Source: Maricaulis sp039978735
GTDB lineage: Bacteria; Pseudomonadota; Alphaproteobacteria; Caulobacterales; Maricaulaceae
Direction of reading: 5' to 3'
DNA length: 64,000 nucleotides
Assembly (NCBI RefSeq): GCF_039978735.1
Contig: NZ_JBDWAS010000052.1
Coordinates: 115,697-179,696, forward strand
The position numbers and the translations under genes were made by a program. Below are positions 16,195-29,348 of this stretch, one piece after another. Under the pieces are notes generated by a model that was not told where the DNA came from, ran no database searches, and was given only the letters and a program-made list of their open reading frames with translations. Numbering within the stretch: the first letter of the stretch is position 1; the number at the start of each line of letters is the position of its first letter.

Positions 16195-17268
16195 TCAGTC
16201 CGTCCGGTCCGGGGCGGTTTCCAGTTCGATCCGTGTGATCCGGCCTTCGGACCCGACCGCCCAGCCAGCGGTGCCATCCGGCGCAAAGGCAATCGCGTGA
16301 TGGCCTTCCACCGCATCCCAGGACACCCAGATCTCGCCGCTATTGCGGGAAATATCCGTGCCGTTGGGGCCGGTCGCTATGAGGGTGTCCGGATGGCCCG
16401 GCAGGTGGGTGACGGCCGAGCGATAGCCGAGCGGGGGCTCCAGGGCCCCGTCCCAGCTGTTGCCGCCATCGTCGGACCAGGCGAAATTGCCGGTCCGGTC
16501 GTCCTCAGCCGAAAAATCGCCACCGACGATGACGATCCGCTCGCCGGTCGCATCGATGGAGAAAACGCCGGCGCTTGATTGTCCGGCCGCGAGGGGCGTA
16601 TCGGCGACGCTCCAGCTTTCCCCGAAATCGCAGCTGCGTAGCATGCGCGCCGTCGCTGCTCCGCCGGTGCCGACAAAGGCGCAGCCGGAAGATGTCAGGG
16701 CCATGGCGCTGTCGGAGGCCGCAAAGCCGGCTTCGCCGTCCAAGGCTTCCGGCGCGTCCTCGACGGCCTGCCAGGTTTCACCGCCATCGCCGGTCAGCAG
16801 GATCAGGAAGCGTCCATCGACCGGATCGGAAAAGGCGATACCGTAGATATCGTTCCAGAAGTCCAGCCCGTCGAAAAAGGCCTTACCGGTCGGGTCCTCC
16901 CAGACCGTTTCGAAACTCGTCCCGCCATCCTCGGTCAGATAGAGCCGGGCGGGTTGCCCCGCCGTGAAGAACAGGGCGCGGTCTGCGCTGAAGGCATGGA
17001 CCGAACGCAGGTCGAGACCCTCAGCGCCCGGAATGCGGGTCAGCGTCCAGTTCACGCCGCCATCGGTGGTGCGCAGGACCTGCCCGTCGGGGGCACCGAT
17101 CCAGGCGGTCTGCGCGTCGACCACTGAAAGGCCGCGCAGGCTGGCGTCGGTCCCGCTGTGCTGGGCAATCACCTGCGCATCGAGACGGGCCGGCGGCGTG
17201 CCGCCGGGCGAGCAGGCCGCTGCGGACACAAGGGCGCTCGTGGCGAGGAGCGTGCGGAGCGGTTTCAT
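16195..17268 (-). CDS. YCF48/BNR-repeat beta-propeller protein
   Basis: A 357-residue exported protein. The N-terminus is a signal sequence ending in VSAAACSPGG, a possible though non-canonical lipobox. The rest shows repeated TTDGGVNW, TEDGGTSF, TGDGGETW, SCDFGESW and SDDGGNSW units, the Asp-box/YCF48 signature of sialidase-like beta-propellers. Such proteins are often annotated only as oxidoreductase or photosynthesis-related; here no catalytic residues can be named. Its ATG overlaps the stop of the upstream zinc metalloprotease by 4 bp, suggesting joint expression. Confidence 0.8.
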   Translation of the reverse strand: MKPLRTLLATSALVSAAACSPGGTPPARLDAQVIAQHSGTDASLRGLSVVDAQTAWIGAPDGQVLRTTDGGVNWTLTRIPGAEGLDLRSVHAFSADRALFFTAGQPARLYLTEDGGTSFETVWEDPTGKAFFDGLDFWNDIYGIAFSDPVDGRFLILLTGDGGETWQAVEDAPEALDGEAGFAASDSAMALTSSGCAFVGTGGAATARMLRSCDFGESWSVADTPLAAGQSSAGVFSIDATGERIVIVGGDFSAEDDRTGNFAWSDDGGNSWDGALEPPLGYRSAVTHLPGHPDTLIATGPNGTDISRNSGEIWVSWDAVEGHHAIAFAPDGTAGWAVGSEGRITRIELETAPDRTD

Positions 17269-19754
17269 TCGTCCAGTCCCAGCAGCGTGGCGCTGTCGCA
17301 ATGCCAGCACGTGTCGGCACCGATCGGGCTGCCCGGCGGGATGTCGGTGCTGGTCAGGCTGGGCGTCTCGCCGCGGTCGAACCGGTCCAGGCCGGCCTCG
17401 ATCGCGCGGGCCAGCCAGAGACGGTGCGCCGCCTCGGCGCCGCTATCGCGCCGGCCGGGGGCTTCGGCGGCCAGGGCTTCCAGGCGCTGGCGGGCCAGTG
17501 CGGCAACAGCCGGCGAGCCCTGGGCGACCAGGTCGAGCAGCTGGTCGGCATACTCGGTCTGGATCGCGAAACGGACCGGCTGCAGGCGGCCGGCTTCCCC
17601 GCGCGGGGTCTGCATGAGCTGGGCTTCGATCCGGTCGAACAGGTCTGCCGGCGACATCTGGCTATTGTCGCGTGCATGCTGATCGGCAAGGCGGGCCATG
17701 CGGCCCGGTGCCAGCATGGCGTCCAGGGTGATCCGCGCGGCGGCGCCGGCGGCAGCCGTACGGCTGAAGGTCGGATAGGCCGGGCTGTCGAACAGTTCGC
17801 GTGTTGCGGCCGCGTCATAGTCGGAGAAGGGCGACGGGGCCATCAGCGCCAGGATGCGGTCGGAGATATCCAGCGTTTGCGGGTCGAGTGTCGCCAGAAG
17901 CGCGTCCAGCGCGCGGCGCTGGTCGGCGGGTGCGACGGGGCGCAGACCGTTCTGGCTGCCGCTGTTGAGCTCATAGTCGAACACCACGCCGCCGATCGCC
18001 TTGGCAGCCGCTTCGGCCTGGTAGCGATGGTAGAGATAGATCGGCGAGAACACGTCGCGCAGCGAACTGGCGGGCAGGCCTTCGGCGAGCACGTTCGGTC
18101 CGAAAGTCTCGACCGCGGCTGCGCGAACAGCGAGGGTCTCCGTCAGGCTCTCCGCCGCATCGGGGCCATTGTCCCAGAGATTGGCCTGGGGATGGGCGCT
18201 GTCATTGCCGCGGGCATGCCGGTCGGTGATGTAGAGCAGGCCGTCGGCGCGCGCTTCGGTGAGGATGCGGTCCAGCGCGTGAGCTTCGGTATCGCCATCG
18301 CCGAATTCGCCATAGAGCCAGGTGATCGCCACCTTGTCCCATTCGCCGATGCCGGTGTCATAGGCGCGCGAAGTGTCGATCTCGCCGGCATTGTCCAGCG
18401 TCACGAGCGGGGCCGGATAGTCCATCACCGATGCGCGGTCAGAGACCGAGGCCGCGAAATTATGGGCAAGGCCGATCGTGTGGCCGACCTCGTGGGCGGA
18501 GAGCTGGCGGATGCGGGCCAGGGCCAGTTCGAGCGGATCGTCCGCCGCGCCGGAGCCGGTACCGTCTGCGCCAAGCAGGCCTTCGAAAATCATCCGGTCC
18601 TGCCGCACGCGCTGGCTGCCCAGGATGACATGCCCCTTGATGATCTCGCCGGTGCGCGGATCGACAACCGAGGCACCATAGGACCAGCCGCGGGTTTGGC
18701 GGTGCACCCACTGGATGATGTTGTAGCGGATATCCAGAGGATGGGCATCTTCGGGCAGAAGCTCGACCCGGAAGGCGTCTTCATAGCCGGCCGCCTCGAA
18801 GGCCTCGGCCCACCAGGACGCGCCTTCGATCAGGGCGTCGCGGATCAGCGGCGGGGTGCCGCGGTCGAGATAGTAGACGATGGGCTCGACCACAGGACCG
18901 CTCTGGGCGGCCGGGTCGACGCGTTCCAGCCGGTGCCGGATCGCGTAGGCGCGGCGGACCGGTTCGTCGAGCGGTGCAGCCATGTCGTAGAAGTCGAGCG
19001 TGATGGCGCCGGAGCGGTCGTCGGCCACGCGGATTTCCTGGCCGGCCTCGGGCAGGGCCGAGAAGGAGTGGTGCACGGTCAGTGTCACCGAGCGCGGGTC
19101 GGGCGTGACGGCGCGGACTTCCGATCCCGGATCGCCGCCGGACAGGGTCAGGAGGGCGTCGATCTCGACATTCAGCGGAAATGCCAGCGCCTGATCGGTC
19201 AGCGGGGCGCTGCGATCGCTGTCGATCGAGAAATTGCCCTGACCGGTATCGGAGAGCTGGCCGGCCGTGCCGACCGGGTCGCGGGTCAGGAAGCCGGACA
19301 GGTCGATCAGCACGCGCTCGCCATCCTCGGCGACGATATCGGTGCTCCAGATGACCGAACGGGCGAAGGATTGGCGGGTCGCGCGGGCTTCGTCGGGACC
19401 GGCACCCAGCGTGCGGTAGCCGGTATTCTCGAACTCGGCGAAGACTCGGTCATTGACGCGGAAGAAGCGCAGGATTTCGGACGACGTACCCAGTCCGCGG
19501 TCAAGGCCGACCGGATTGGAGCCGAGGCCGGATGTCAGGCGGGCGGTGTAGATCATGCGGCCCAGCGAGCCGTCTTCCTGTTCGGAGAACTCTGCGAGGA
19601 TGCGGCCGTCGCCTGTGTCGACATGCAGCGGGAAGAAGCCGTCGCGGCGCTCGAGGCCATCGGTTTCCTCCGACCAGTCCTGGGCGAGGGCGGCCGGGGC
19701 CATGGCGAAGGCGAGCGCGCAGCCGGCGGCGCGCCAAAGGCTAACGGTTTTCAT
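17265..19754 (-). CDS. Zinc-dependent metalloprotease (DUF5117/DUF4953 type)
   Basis: An 829-residue secreted protein with signal peptide (AAGCALAFAMAPAALAQ). The zinc-binding motif HEVGHTIGLAHNFAAS, an extended HExxHxxGxxHN metzincin-like pattern, is near residue 425. The N-terminal half contains the DUF5117-like beta region (DGFFPLHVD, IYTARLTSGLGSNPVGLDRG). It probably acts in the periplasm or outside the cell to degrade proteins or peptides for nutrition. It overlaps the downstream YCF48-like gene by 4 bp. The family is well recognised; substrates are unknown. Confidence 0.9.
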   Translation of the reverse strand: MKTVSLWRAAGCALAFAMAPAALAQDWSEETDGLERRDGFFPLHVDTGDGRILAEFSEQEDGSLGRMIYTARLTSGLGSNPVGLDRGLGTSSEILRFFRVNDRVFAEFENTGYRTLGAGPDEARATRQSFARSVIWSTDIVAEDGERVLIDLSGFLTRDPVGTAGQLSDTGQGNFSIDSDRSAPLTDQALAFPLNVEIDALLTLSGGDPGSEVRAVTPDPRSVTLTVHHSFSALPEAGQEIRVADDRSGAITLDFYDMAAPLDEPVRRAYAIRHRLERVDPAAQSGPVVEPIVYYLDRGTPPLIRDALIEGASWWAEAFEAAGYEDAFRVELLPEDAHPLDIRYNIIQWVHRQTRGWSYGASVVDPRTGEIIKGHVILGSQRVRQDRMIFEGLLGADGTGSGAADDPLELALARIRQLSAHEVGHTIGLAHNFAASVSDRASVMDYPAPLVTLDNAGEIDTSRAYDTGIGEWDKVAITWLYGEFGDGDTEAHALDRILTEARADGLLYITDRHARGNDSAHPQANLWDNGPDAAESLTETLAVRAAAVETFGPNVLAEGLPASSLRDVFSPIYLYHRYQAEAAAKAIGGVVFDYELNSGSQNGLRPVAPADQRRALDALLATLDPQTLDISDRILALMAPSPFSDYDAAATRELFDSPAYPTFSRTAAAGAAARITLDAMLAPGRMARLADQHARDNSQMSPADLFDRIEAQLMQTPRGEAGRLQPVRFAIQTEYADQLLDLVAQGSPAVAALARQRLEALAAEAPGRRDSGAEAAHRLWLARAIEAGLDRFDRGETPSLTSTDIPPGSPIGADTCWHCDSATLLGLDE

Positions 19755-19847
19755 GATCTTGAAGTCTCCTGATCCCCTGTTCGGCGCTCACGCTAGCGAC
19801 TGGCCGGACGCCTGTCACCATGGGCGCGCGCCGGGATCCGGCACGGA

Positions 19848-20333
<486 letters not shown>

Positions 20334-20346
20334 CGTGCTCCAGCTC

Positions 20347-20835
20347 CTATGCGTCTTCGCTGGCCATCTGGTCGAGCCAGAAATCGGTGGCCCGGCGATC
20401 GGTATCCGCGGCGTCGACCCAGTGGCTGCCGCTGTGTGTGTGCACGCGCTTCCAGAAGGGCGCCTCGGTCTTGAGAAGGTCGATCATATAGCCGACCGCG
20501 TCGAGGGCGGCCCGGCGATGCGGGGCGGCGGCACCGACGAAGACGATCGGCTCGCCCGGTGTCATGCGGCCGACCCGGTGGTGGATCACGGCCCGGTCCA
20601 GCTGCCAGCGCTCCGCGGCGGTCTGTGCGATCCGGGCGAGGGCCTGGTCGGTGACACCGGGATAATGTTCCAGTTCAAGTGCGGTCAGCCCGTCTTCCTG
20701 GCGCACCTGGCCGAGAAAGCTCGCGACACCGCCGGCAGACAAATCCGCACCGGCCAGGCGCGCCAGCTCGGCGGCCGGATCGAGGGCGGTATCCAATATG
20801 CCAGTATCGATGATGCCGGTGTCGATGCCCGCCAA
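20347..20835 (-). CDS. moaE: Molybdopterin synthase catalytic subunit
   Basis: A 162-residue MoaE that transfers sulfur from MoaD thiocarboxylate to cyclic pyranopterin. Motifs VASFLGQVRQEDGLTALELE, HRVGRMTPGEPIVFVGAAAP and LLKTEAPFWKRV are present, the last holding the active-site lysine. A TTG start at 20835 is chosen because GGGAGG lies 5 bp upstream within the end of moaD. The N-terminus contains a short repeat (GIDTGIIDTGILDTA) not seen in typical MoaE. Confidence 0.92.
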   Translation of the reverse strand: MAGIDTGIIDTGILDTALDPAAELARLAGADLSAGGVASFLGQVRQEDGLTALELEHYPGVTDQALARIAQTAAERWQLDRAVIHHRVGRMTPGEPIVFVGAAAPHRRAALDAVGYMIDLLKTEAPFWKRVHTHSGSHWVDAADTDRRATDFWLDQMASEDA

Positions 20836-20836
20836 T

Positions 20837-21088
20837 TCAGCCTCCCGTGAAGGGCGGGCAGAAGGCCAGCATGTCGCCGTCGGCCAGCATGGCCGGACGC
20901 GGCACGATGGTGTCGTTCAGGATCAGTCTGACGGAGGGATGTGCCAGGGCTTCGGCGGCGGCGTCGGTCTCGCGGAGGCGGGCGATCACCGCCTCGCTGT
21001 CGGCAGTATCGGCGGGCAGGGTGATCGTGTCGCCGGGGCGGCCCATCCGGTCGCGCAGGGCGGCGACATATCTGACGGTGATCTGCAT
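20837..21088 (-). CDS. moaD: Molybdopterin synthase sulfur carrier
   Basis: An 83-residue ubiquitin-like protein ending in FCPPFTGG. The terminal Gly-Gly is the site that is adenylated and thiocarboxylated before sulfur transfer in the MoaD-MoaE complex. Size and the beta-grasp pattern (MQITVRYVAALRDRMGRPGD) match. It starts 6 bp after moaA and its stop is 1 bp from the moaE TTG, consistent with coupled 1:1 synthesis. Confidence 0.93.
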   Translation of the reverse strand: MQITVRYVAALRDRMGRPGDTITLPADTADSEAVIARLRETDAAAEALAHPSVRLILNDTIVPRPAMLADGDMLAFCPPFTGG

Positions 21089-21094
21089 GCGCGG

Positions 21095-22114
21095 TCAGCC
21101 TCCGGTGCGGGCCATGTTGCGGGCGACCGCCGGGGCGGTGCCGCGGGCGATCGAGAAATCATGGGCTTCCGGCTTGATCGCCATCGCCGTGTCGATCAGC
21201 CGGTCGACCGCATCGAGGCCGCCGGTGCGAAGAGCGCCGCGCAGGTCTAGATCGTCATCATGGCCCAGACAGGTGTGCAGCGTGCCGGTACAGGTCATGC
21301 GGATCCGGTTGCAGCCGGCGCAGAAATTCGAGGTCAGCGGCGTGATGAAACCGACCCGCCCGCCGGTCTCGGCAATGCGGACGTAACGGGCCGGACCGCC
21401 TGTGCTGTCGGGCAGATCGGTCAGGGTCCAGCGCTCTTCCAGGCGGTCGCGGATCGCGGTGAGCGGCAGGAACTGGTCGGCCCGGTCCGATCCCACATCC
21501 CCGACCGGCATGACCTCGATCAGGGTGAGGTCGAAGCCCTGGTCATGGGCCCATTCGATCATCGCGGGGATTTCGTCCTCGTTTTCGTTCTTGAGGGCGA
21601 CCGTGTTGATCTTGATGCCGATTCCGGCGCGCCGGGCGGCCTCGATCCCCCTGAGTGTGCAGGCGATGTCGCCGCCGCGGGTGAGGCGTGCAAACCTGTC
21701 ACCTTGTAGTGTGTCAAGTGATACATTGATGCGACACAGGTGCGACATAGCGAGCGCATTGGCGTGACGTTCCAGCTGCGTTGCGTTCGTTGTCAGGGTG
21801 AGCTCGTCGAGCCCGCCGCCGACATGCCGGCCGAGATTTTCGATCAGCCGGACGACATCGCGCCGGACCAGGGGCTCGCCGCCGGTGATGCGGATTTTCC
21901 GGATGCCGCGGCGGATGAAGGTTTCCGCGACGCTGGTGAGCTCTTCCAGCGTCAGGAGTTCGGATTTGGGCAGGAAGTCCGGCCGTTCCGCCATGCAGTA
22001 GACGCAGCGCAAATCGCAGCGATCGGTCACCGACAGGCGCAGATACTCGATCCGGCGGCCGAAGCGGTCGGTCAGTGTCTCGCTGGCGGGGGTAAAGGCG
22101 GGGGTGCGGTCCAA
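21095..22114 (-). CDS. moaA: GTP 3',8-cyclase (radical SAM)
   Basis: A 339-residue radical SAM enzyme that starts molybdopterin synthesis from GTP. The N-terminal SAM cluster motif is CDLRCVYC near residue 33, followed by ITGGEPLVRRDV. The C-terminal second cluster cysteines lie in FCAGCNRIRMTCTGTLHTC, and the protein ends in the functionally important RTGG. The start is TTG at 22114: an in-frame stop lies a short way upstream and there is no in-frame ATG before the conserved domain. Confidence 0.95.
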   Translation of the reverse strand: MDRTPAFTPASETLTDRFGRRIEYLRLSVTDRCDLRCVYCMAERPDFLPKSELLTLEELTSVAETFIRRGIRKIRITGGEPLVRRDVVRLIENLGRHVGGGLDELTLTTNATQLERHANALAMSHLCRINVSLDTLQGDRFARLTRGGDIACTLRGIEAARRAGIGIKINTVALKNENEDEIPAMIEWAHDQGFDLTLIEVMPVGDVGSDRADQFLPLTAIRDRLEERWTLTDLPDSTGGPARYVRIAETGGRVGFITPLTSNFCAGCNRIRMTCTGTLHTCLGHDDDLDLRGALRTGGLDAVDRLIDTAMAIKPEAHDFSIARGTAPAVARNMARTGG

Positions 22115-22522
22115 ATCCTGTGTCTTTCGCCCTGGCTTGAGTATCCGGTCCTGACCCTATCGGGTGCGCCGGCGATTGACGACCGGCCTCACGCCGTCCT
22201 CCGGCAAGTGTGATCGCGCTGAAGGATTTTCCGGCGCGCACTGCCATTCTCGCATGATCTGGTGTGACCGGGGATAAGTTTCAACGAATGTTCTCTGTGA
22301 CCGGGAGATTACCCAACCATCTTGTGTTGCGCTGCAGCGCCGCCGGCCGGGTCGAGGAATAAAATTGCAGTTGATGTGCTGTTGCGTTTCTGACAAGGCA
22401 TAAGCATCCCTTCAAATCGGGATATCGGGCAAAAAGTGCTAAAAGATCGCGTGGCCGCCATCTTGTGCGGCGGCGGGGTCTGTGCTGCACTAGCGAATTC
22501 GTGACCAGATGAGGGGCATCGC
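22115..22522. other. 408-bp divergent intergenic region (moaA / gltD)
   Basis: No credible gene is seen. It must hold the promoters of the moa operon (left) and of gltDB (right). The only recognisable element is the TTGCGCTGCAGC motif at 22327-22338. I see no moco riboswitch-like structure by eye, though I cannot fold the region. Confidence 0.5.
22327..22338. promoter_or_regulatory. TTGCGCTGCAGC motif, site 3
   Basis: An exact match to the 12-bp palindromic-core motif also found before the ilv leader. It is positioned 185 bp upstream of gltD and 213 bp upstream of moaA. Confidence 0.4.
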
Positions 22523-23940
22523 TTGCTGAGATTTGTAGACATCGACCAGGCCTATCCGGAGAAGCGTTCCGAGGCGGAAAGACGGCAGGATTTCAACGAG
22601 ATCTACCGTCCGTTCGACCCTGTGAAAGCGAAGGACCAGGCGTCGCGGTGTTCGCAATGCGGCATTCCCTTCTGCCAGTCCGGCTGCCCGCTGCACAACA
22701 ACATCCCCGACTGGCTGATGCTGGCGGGCGAGGGGCGGCTGGAAGAGGCCTACGAGATCTCCTCGGCGACCTCGACCATGCCGGAAATCTGCGGCCGCAT
22801 CTGTCCCCAGGACCGGCTGTGCGAAGGCTCCTGCGTCGTGGAGAAGTCCGGCCATGGTGCCGTGACCATTGGCGCGGTCGAACAATACATCACCGATACG
22901 GCCTGGAAAGAAGGCTGGGTGAAGCCGATCCGCCCGGGCGCGCCGCGCGGCGCAAGTGTCGGTATTGTCGGGTCCGGCCCGGCCGGCCTGGCGGCGGCGG
23001 AAAAGCTGTGCGAGGCCGGCTATGCGGTGACGGTCTATGAGCGCTCCGACCGCGCCGGCGGGCTTTTGATGTACGGCATTCCCGGCTTCAAGCTGGACAA
23101 GGCCGTCGTGCAGCGCCGGCTCGACCGGCTGACGGATGCGGGCGTCAATATCCGTACCGGTTTCGAGGTCGGCCGCGATGCGACGCTGGCCGATCTGCGC
23201 AATGAGCATCATGCGGTGTTGCTGGCGACCGGCGTCTATGCCGCGCGGCAGCTGACCTGTCCGGGTGCGGGCGACGGTGTCATCGCGGCGCTGGACTATC
23301 TCACCCGCTCCAATCGCAATGATCTGGGCGATGCGCCGGACAGCGGCGACCGCCTGTCGGCCAAGGGCAAGCGTGTCGTGGTGATCGGCGGCGGCGATAC
23401 GGCGATGGACTGTGTGCGCACGGCCGTGCGCCAGGGTGCGGCTTCCGTCACCTGTCTCTATCGCCGCGACCGCGAGAACATGCCGGGCTCGGCCCGCGAG
23501 GTGAAACATGCCGAGGAAGAGGGCGTCGTTTTCGAATGGCTGTCCTCGCCGCTCGCCGTGCTGACCAAGGGCGATGCGATCACCGCCGTGCGCGTACAAG
23601 GCATGCGTCTGGGCGCGCCGGACGTGTCCGGCCGCCGCGCACCGGAGCCGGAACCGGGCCGCACCTTTGATGTCGGCGCCGACATGGTGATCTCGGCCCT
23701 GGGCTTCTCGCCGGAAGACATTCCGGCGCTGTTCCAGGCGCCGGATCTGGAAACCCACCGGGATGGCCGTATCGATGGCGATCTGGCCACCAAGATGACC
23801 AGCCTGGACGGCGTCTTTGTCGCCGGCGATTTGCATCGCGGTGCCTCGCTGGTCGTCTGGGCGATCCGCGACGGCATGGATGCCGCCCGCTCCATCGAGA
23901 GCTATCTGTCGAACCGTCTTCAGGTTCTGGGAGCTGCCGA

Positions 23941-23944
<4 letters not shown>
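22523..23944 (+). CDS. gltD: Glutamate synthase (NADPH) small subunit
   Basis: A 473-residue flavoprotein that passes electrons from NADPH to GltB. The N-terminal cluster-binding cysteines lie in CSQCGIPFCQSGCPLHNNIP and CGRICPQDRLCEGSC. The FAD site GSGPAGLAAAEKLCEAGY is near residue 152 and the NADPH site VIGGGDTAMDCVRTA near residue 290. The start is TTG at 22523, with GAGGGG 8 bp upstream. Its stop overlaps the gltB start by 4 bp. The order gltD before gltB is the reverse of the common gltBD. Confidence 0.95.
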
Positions 23945-28470
<4,526 letters not shown>

Positions 28471-28483
28471 CGAAAAACCTGTA

Positions 28484-28495
28484 TTGCGGTGCAGC
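28484..28495. promoter_or_regulatory. TTGCGGTGCAGC motif, site 4
   Basis: The fourth copy of TTGCG[G/C]TGCAGC, 14 bp after the gltB stop and 120 bp before ppa. Confidence 0.4.
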
Positions 28496-28615
28496 AGAGG
28501 CATTGGTTCCGGCCCGGGAACAGCGTAAGAGGTCGCCAGTTTTTCTCGTGGCCTCGCGCGCCGGCTTGCCGGCGTGCCCGTCTGGCCCCGATCGACCGGC
28601 CGTAAGGAGCATGCG

Positions 28616-29149
28616 ATGCGGATCGACAAAATCTCCGCGGGTGAGAACCCGCCCGAGGACATCAACGTCATCATCGAAGTCCCGGTGGGCGGCCAGCCCG
28701 TCAAATACGAGATGGACAAGGACGCCGGTACGCTCTTCGTCGACCGCTATCTGCACACGCCGATGAGCTATCCGTGCAATTACGGCTTCATGCCGCACAC
28801 CCTGTCCGAGGATGGCGACCCGATCGACGTGATGATCATCGGTCACACCACGCTGGTGCCGGGCTGTGTCGTGCGCGCCCGTCCGATCGGCGTTCTGATG
28901 ATGGAAGACGAGAGCGGTCTGGACGAGAAAATCCTCTGCGTGCCGCACCACAAGCTGTCGCCGCTCTATGACGAGATCAAGGAATATGGCGATGTCGCCC
29001 AGCCGCAGCTGATGCGCATCAAGCATTTCTTCGAGCACTACAAGGATCTCGAGCCCAACAAGTGGGTGAAGGTCACCGGCTGGGGCGACAGCGCCAAGGC
29101 CCGCCAGCTGATCCTCGAATCGATCGAACGCGCCGGTCCGGACGCGTAG
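28616..29149 (+). CDS. ppa: Inorganic pyrophosphatase
   Basis: A 177-residue family I soluble pyrophosphatase that hydrolyses PPi and drives biosynthetic reactions. The active-site signatures are VPVGGQPVKYEMDKDAGTL, YPCNYGFMPHTLSEDGDPID (metal-binding aspartates in DGDPIDV) and the C-terminal HYKDLEPNKWVKV. ATG 28616 is chosen over 28574 and 28611 because AAGGAG lies 7 bp upstream and the family begins there. A strong terminator follows. Confidence 0.96.
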   Translation: MRIDKISAGENPPEDINVIIEVPVGGQPVKYEMDKDAGTLFVDRYLHTPMSYPCNYGFMPHTLSEDGDPIDVMIIGHTTLVPGCVVRARPIGVLMMEDESGLDEKILCVPHHKLSPLYDEIKEYGDVAQPQLMRIKHFFEHYKDLEPNKWVKVTGWGDSAKARQLILESIERAGPDA

Positions 29150-29174
29150 GTACAAGCTCGACGCTGACAGTCAG

Positions 29175-29204
29175 AAGCCCCGGTCGGAAGGCCGGGGCTT
29201 TTTT
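29175..29204. terminator. Intrinsic terminator after ppa
   Basis: AAGCCCCGG (29175-29183) pairs with CCGGGGCTT (29192-29200) over an 8-nt loop, followed by a T-run. It lies 25 bp after the ppa stop. Confidence 0.85.
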
Positions 29205-29232
29205 GTTTCTCCTCGATATACCTGCTTTCCCC

Positions 29233-29316
29233 GGACCTGTTCCGGGGCCTGGTTGATCCGGCGAATACCCGCGGCGGTGAATCATTGTCTGCTTCGCGAG
29301 GCCCCGGAACAGGTCC
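29233..29316. repeat. 17-bp inverted repeat element
   Basis: GGACCTGTTCCGGGGCC at 29233-29249 and its exact reverse complement at 29300-29316 flank a 50-bp centre. Each arm contains a smaller hairpin. This resembles a dispersed REP-like pair lying between ppa and the convergent FAD-protein gene. Confidence 0.7.
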
Positions 29317-29348
29317 ATGGAAAATGGCGTTGGCGTGAGGGCGAGGCC

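Noticed and set aside
17301..19772. 823-residue open frame on the plus strand
   Set aside because: Antisense shadow of the zinc metalloprotease gene, which has a signal peptide and the HExxH motif.
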